Below are positions 60,933 through 64,000 of a stretch of 64,000 nt of DNA, in pieces. The stretch's first letter is position 1. The number at the start of each line of letters is the position of its first letter. The DNA is from Agromyces tardus (lineage in GTDB: Bacteria > Actinomycetota > Actinomycetes > Actinomycetales > Microbacteriaceae), in assembly GCF_003710805.1 (NCBI RefSeq), contig NZ_RHHB01000011.1, positions 1 through 64,000 on the forward strand, written 5' to 3'. The notes beneath the pieces are model-generated. The model ran no database searches. It was not told where the DNA came from and saw nothing but the letters and a program-made list of their open reading frames with translations. A program made the translations under genes and the position numbers.

Positions 60933-63716
60933 TCAGTTCTGGTCGGACGCCGCCTGCAGGCCGAGATCGCGATGGGGATGCCGCTCGGCCTCGCGTTCGG
61001 CGAGGGCGAGGTGGAGGCGACTGCGCGAGGCGATCCCGAGCTTCCGGAACGCCTTGCGCAGGTGGTAGTCGACGGTGCTCGCGCTGAGGTGCAGCCGCGT
61101 GGCGATGTCGGCGTTCGAGAGGCCCTCGCTCGCGAGACGCGCGACCGCGGCCTCCTGCGACGACAGTTCGTCGTGGCGCCTGTCGACGGCGGCGTGGCCA
61201 CGTCCGAGGGCGGCGATCTCGGCTCGCGCGCGCTCCGCGAATCCGCGCGCACCCATCGCGGTGAATGCCGCGAGCGACTCCTCCAGCACCACCCGGGCCT
61301 CGGCGCGTCGGCGCTGGCGGCGGAGCCATTCGCCGTGCAGGAGCTGCGCCCGGGCCACCTCGGCGCCGAGGCCGGTCCGGCGCAGGTGCTCGACGGACTC
61401 CCGGTGCAGCCGCTCGGCGTCGGTCGGATCCGTCGCGAGCAGCGCGGCGGCCCGCGCCTCGACACCGCGTGCCCAGTCGGTGCCGGCGGCCCGGGTCGAC
61501 ACGGCGAGCCGCTCGAACGCGTCCGCTGCGGTGCGTCGCTCGCCGGTGCGCACCGCGGCCTCGACCAGTTCGACCAGCCCCCACGTCGCGTACACGATCG
61601 CCACAGGATAACGGGCGGCGGAGTCGGCATGCCGCACCGCCTCGTCGTAGCGTGCGTTCGCGACGGCGTGGAGCGCGCGTGCCCAGTGGACGAGCGGGAA
61701 GCCCATCCCCTCGCCGCGGGCGGCGCAGTCGGCGAGCGCCCGGGCGAACAACTGCTCGCCGTCGGGTGCCCCCGCCCATGCCGCCACCGCCACGATCCCG
61801 TACGGCGCGGGAGGGATGGCGATGCTGTTCCAGATCTCGACGGCCTCGTCCGCGAGGTCGCGCGCTCCGGCCCCGTCGCCGCGGAGCAGCACGAGGGCGA
61901 CCTCCGTCGTCAGTGACGCTGCGAGCGCCGTGAGCGCGCCCGCCGCTCGCGCGATGGTGGCGCCCTCGGCGACGAACTCGCCCCATCGACGTTCGTCCCA
62001 GGCGATCGCGGCCAGGCGCCCGGCGACCCACAGCCATCGGGCGCGATCGCCGGGGTCGTCGGAATCCGAGAGCCGCCGGAGATGCCCCGTGAGCAGGGGG
62101 AGGCTCGATCGGGGACGCTCGAGGGCCATCGCGAGGATCACCTCGAACAGCTGGTCGATGACCCGGTCCGCCCCCTCCGGTGCACCGGGGGCGGATGCGG
62201 CCCGCACCGCGACCTCGCGGATGCCGTCGCCGTGCTCGCCCGGTGCGGCGACCGTCGCCGCGGACAGCGCCTCGAGGTAGGCCTCGCGCGACGCCGGAGG
62301 ATCCGTGTCCGCAAGCACCTCCGCCGCGGCGAGGAAGAACGCGACGGACCGCTCACTGCGCTCGAGGGTGAGCAGGAGCCGACCGCGGACCAGGTCGATC
62401 CGGGCTCGGGTGTCGGGGTCGGCCGCGTGGTCGTGGGCCGCCTCCAGGACCCGCAGGGCCCGCGGCTGGTCGCCGGCGAGCTCGAGCGCACCGGCCGCCG
62501 CCAACGCGCAGCGGGCGCGCGTCTCGGGGGCTTCCGCGAGCTCGGCGGCGCGCTCGTAGAACGCTGCCGCCGCGAGGAAGCCGCCCCGCGCCCCCGCTCG
62601 GCTCGCGGCATGCTCGAGCGACGCGGCCACCGCTTCCGACGGCCCGAAGGTGCCGAGCGCCCGGTGCCAGGCCCTGCGATCGGGGTCGCGCTGGCGGTCG
62701 GTCGCCTCGGCGAGCGCCGCGTGCACCCGCCGACGCAGCTCGGGGTCCGCATCCTGGTAGACGCCCGAGCGCACGAGCGGATGCTCGAACGTGATCCGAC
62801 CGCCCACCCGCACCAGTCCGGCCGCCTCGGCCGGGACGAGGTCGTCGAGCGCGACGCCGAGCCGCGACGCTGCGCGCGCGACCAGTCTCGGATCGCCGGT
62901 GGGGTCGGCCGCGGCGAGCAGCAGGAGCAACGACGTGCGCTCGGGCAGGTGGGCGCTGCGGCTCGCGAACGCGCCCTCCAGGCGGTTGAGGACGGGCAGC
63001 GAGGGGTCGGCGACGCGCGTCGGGACGCCCGCTTCGATCTGCGCACTCGCCCTCGCGGACTCGCGGATCAGCAGCGGGTTGCCGTGGGCTTCCTCGAGGA
63101 CGCGAGCCGCGATCGCGCCGTCGAGCGGGCGCGGCACGACGGAGCGCAGGAACGCCTCCGCGGCGGCGTCGTCGAGCCCCGAGACGAGGAGCAGCGGCGT
63201 GGCATCGAGGTGGGCGACGTCGACCCCGAGTCGCTTGGCGAAGAGCATGGCCACCGGCAGGTGCTCCACGCGGCGGGCGACGAACCCCAGTGCCTGCACG
63301 GTCGACCCGTCGAGCCAGTGCACGTCGTCGACGGCGCAGAGCAGCGGCTGGTCGCGCGAGGCCTCGGCGAACAGGCCGAGCAGCGCGAGCCCCACGAGGT
63401 ACGGCCGCGGCGGCGGGTCGTCGGCGAGGCCGAGGGCCACGCGAAGGGCACGCGCCTGGGGCTCAGGAAGCCGATCGGAGTGGTCGGGCAGTGCGCCGAA
63501 CAGCTGTTGGAGGCCCGCGAAGGGCAGCTCCCGCTCGGCCTGGACGCCGATTCCGGTCACCGTGCGGAACCCGTCGGCCGAGCGGATCGCGTGGTCGAGC
63601 AATGCCGTCTTGCCGATGCCGGGCTCGCCCTCGATCACGAGGGCCGTTCCGCGGCCGGCGCGGGCGACGTCGAGCACCCTGTCGAGCGCTGCCAGCTCGC
63701 GTGCCCGACCGAACAT
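60933..63716 (-). CDS. LAL-type LuxR regulator
   Basis: A 927-aa STAND ATPase regulator. Walker A is GEPGIGKT (residues 30-37), Walker B is LLCAVDDVHWLDG, and LALGLADDPPPRPY and a long helical TPR-like middle follow. The C-terminal helix-turn-helix is LSSQEAAVARLASEGLSNAD...STVDYHLRKAFRKLGI. LAL regulators (MalT-like) activate transcription upon binding an inducer and ATP. The ATG at 63716 is chosen with GGGGGG about nine bases upstream; the nearby GTG at 63725 lacks spacing. It is flanked on both sides by copies of the same promoter box, each facing a different gene. Confidence 0.89.
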   Translation of the reverse strand: MFGRARELAALDRVLDVARAGRGTALVIEGEPGIGKTALLDHAIRSADGFRTVTGIGVQAERELPFAGLQQLFGALPDHSDRLPEPQARALRVALGLADDPPPRPYLVGLALLGLFAEASRDQPLLCAVDDVHWLDGSTVQALGFVARRVEHLPVAMLFAKRLGVDVAHLDATPLLLVSGLDDAAAEAFLRSVVPRPLDGAIAARVLEEAHGNPLLIRESARASAQIEAGVPTRVADPSLPVLNRLEGAFASRSAHLPERTSLLLLLAAADPTGDPRLVARAASRLGVALDDLVPAEAAGLVRVGGRITFEHPLVRSGVYQDADPELRRRVHAALAEATDRQRDPDRRAWHRALGTFGPSEAVAASLEHAASRAGARGGFLAAAAFYERAAELAEAPETRARCALAAAGALELAGDQPRALRVLEAAHDHAADPDTRARIDLVRGRLLLTLERSERSVAFFLAAAEVLADTDPPASREAYLEALSAATVAAPGEHGDGIREVAVRAASAPGAPEGADRVIDQLFEVILAMALERPRSSLPLLTGHLRRLSDSDDPGDRARWLWVAGRLAAIAWDERRWGEFVAEGATIARAAGALTALAASLTTEVALVLLRGDGAGARDLADEAVEIWNSIAIPPAPYGIVAVAAWAGAPDGEQLFARALADCAARGEGMGFPLVHWARALHAVANARYDEAVRHADSAARYPVAIVYATWGLVELVEAAVRTGERRTAADAFERLAVSTRAAGTDWARGVEARAAALLATDPTDAERLHRESVEHLRRTGLGAEVARAQLLHGEWLRRQRRRAEARVVLEESLAAFTAMGARGFAERARAEIAALGRGHAAVDRRHDELSSQEAAVARLASEGLSNADIATRLHLSASTVDYHLRKAFRKLGIASRSRLHLALAEREAERHPHRDLGLQAASDQN

Positions 63717-63774
63717 GCGCGACACCCCCCGGAGCCGAGAGACCGAGTCCCACGCGCGCGGCCCCTCGGGCAAA

Positions 63775-63800
63775 GACTACGCGTTCTCGTGATTTGCCGG
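63775..63800 (+). promoter_or_regulatory. Shared promoter box 2 (upstream of alpha/beta hydrolase gene)
   Basis: Begins GACTACGCGTTCTCGTGATT on the plus strand, 87 bp before the ATG at 63862, followed at offset 39 by CCTAGCGT (-10-like TAGCGT). It matches box 1 in sequence and in distance to the start codon, so the two are probably controlled by the same activator, most simply the LAL protein between them. Confidence 0.77.
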
Positions 63801-63861
63801 TGTGATCCGGCACCTAGCGTGGGCCCCGACATGACCGAGTCGCCCGGGAGGTGATCGCCCG

Positions 63862-64000
63862 ATGCCGATGTGGCTGCCTGACATCCTCGGCTCTCCGTTC
63901 GAACGGCTGGAACTGGAGCTCGCGCCCGATGTCGAGGGCCCGGTGAGCGCGACGCTCGTCAGGCGCACGAGGGACGAGGTCATCGACGGACCGGGTGTGT
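63862..64000 (+). CDS. Alpha/beta-hydrolase-like protein, N-terminus (runs off the window)
   Basis: An ATG at 63862 with a strong GGGAGGTGATC ribosome-binding site opens a frame to the window end. The 46 visible residues (WLPDILGSPFERLELELAPD, GPVSATLVRRTRDEVIDG) match the start of a family of actinobacterial alpha/beta hydrolases in which VSATLVRRR precedes the first strand. The nucleophile and other motifs are outside the window, so this is a family guess. It is divergent from the LAL regulator and follows shared promoter box 2. Confidence 0.58.
   Translation, partial: MPMWLPDILGSPFERLELELAPDVEGPVSATLVRRTRDEVIDGPGV

Overview
The window looks like a chromosomal segment from a high-GC Gram-positive bacterium, most likely Actinobacteria of the Microbacteriaceae type. 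The grounds are near-saturating G/C at third codon positions, many GTG starts, dense 4-base ATGA/GTGA start-stop overlaps, a DivIVA-domain protein, a LAL-type LuxR regulator and DUF4232-like exported proteins. No rRNA, CRISPR array or recognisable integrase was seen. The genus cannot be fixed from the sequence alone.

Positions 1-27077 are an exopolysaccharide or cell-wall glycopolymer locus. It holds about a dozen glycosyltransferases (GT4 and GT2), a low-molecular-weight tyrosine phosphatase, a fused Wzz/BY-kinase chain-length regulator, a Wzy-like polymerase, an ABC exporter, two pyruvyl-transferase-family proteins and an FrhB-like iron-sulfur protein. Embedded in it are a HPr-kinase-like protein with a PqqD-like tail, a stand-alone PqqD-like protein and a nucleotidyltransferase-like protein, a set that recurs in exported-polymer loci and is poorly understood. 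A Tat-type exported protein with eight cysteines lies in the middle. A first-step phosphoglycosyl transferase is not in the window.

Positions 27118-28628 carry dcd (dCTP deaminase), a small membrane protein and an intact tRNA-Gly(CCC). A 55-bp direct repeat of the tRNA 3' end (28579-28633 and 36411-36465, one mismatch) bounds a roughly 7.8-kb island. Its cargo is a decayed APC permease, a TetR regulator facing a cupin/amine-oxidase/APC-permease operon across a strong palindrome, three small membrane proteins, and a HEPN/MNT-like toxin-antitoxin pair whose MNT partner has a fused winged helix. No integrase is left.

From 36723 the core chromosome resumes. It has an operon of group I truncated hemoglobin, flavohemoglobin-like reductase and DivIVA protein; a large PEP-synthase-like enzyme resembling rifampin phosphotransferases; a SulP transporter with a possible leader ORF; a PadR-controlled pair of membrane/exported proteins divergent from a double-DUF4232-like secreted protein, with three 23-bp-spaced repeats between; an SDR/TetR divergent pair; an arsenic module (arsR divergent from arsO-arsA) without a pump gene in view; a PPOX-fold protein and a DUF2200 protein; and a polar-amino-acid-type ABC importer with an M20 peptidase and an RpiR regulator.

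The right end (58697-64000) holds a GH5-like glycosidase overlapping an MscS channel, a 927-aa LAL regulator, and the start of an alpha/beta-hydrolase-like gene. Two nearly identical promoter boxes sit on either side of the LAL gene. Each lies 87-88 bp before the start codon of the neighbouring gene that points away from it, which suggests a small regulon.
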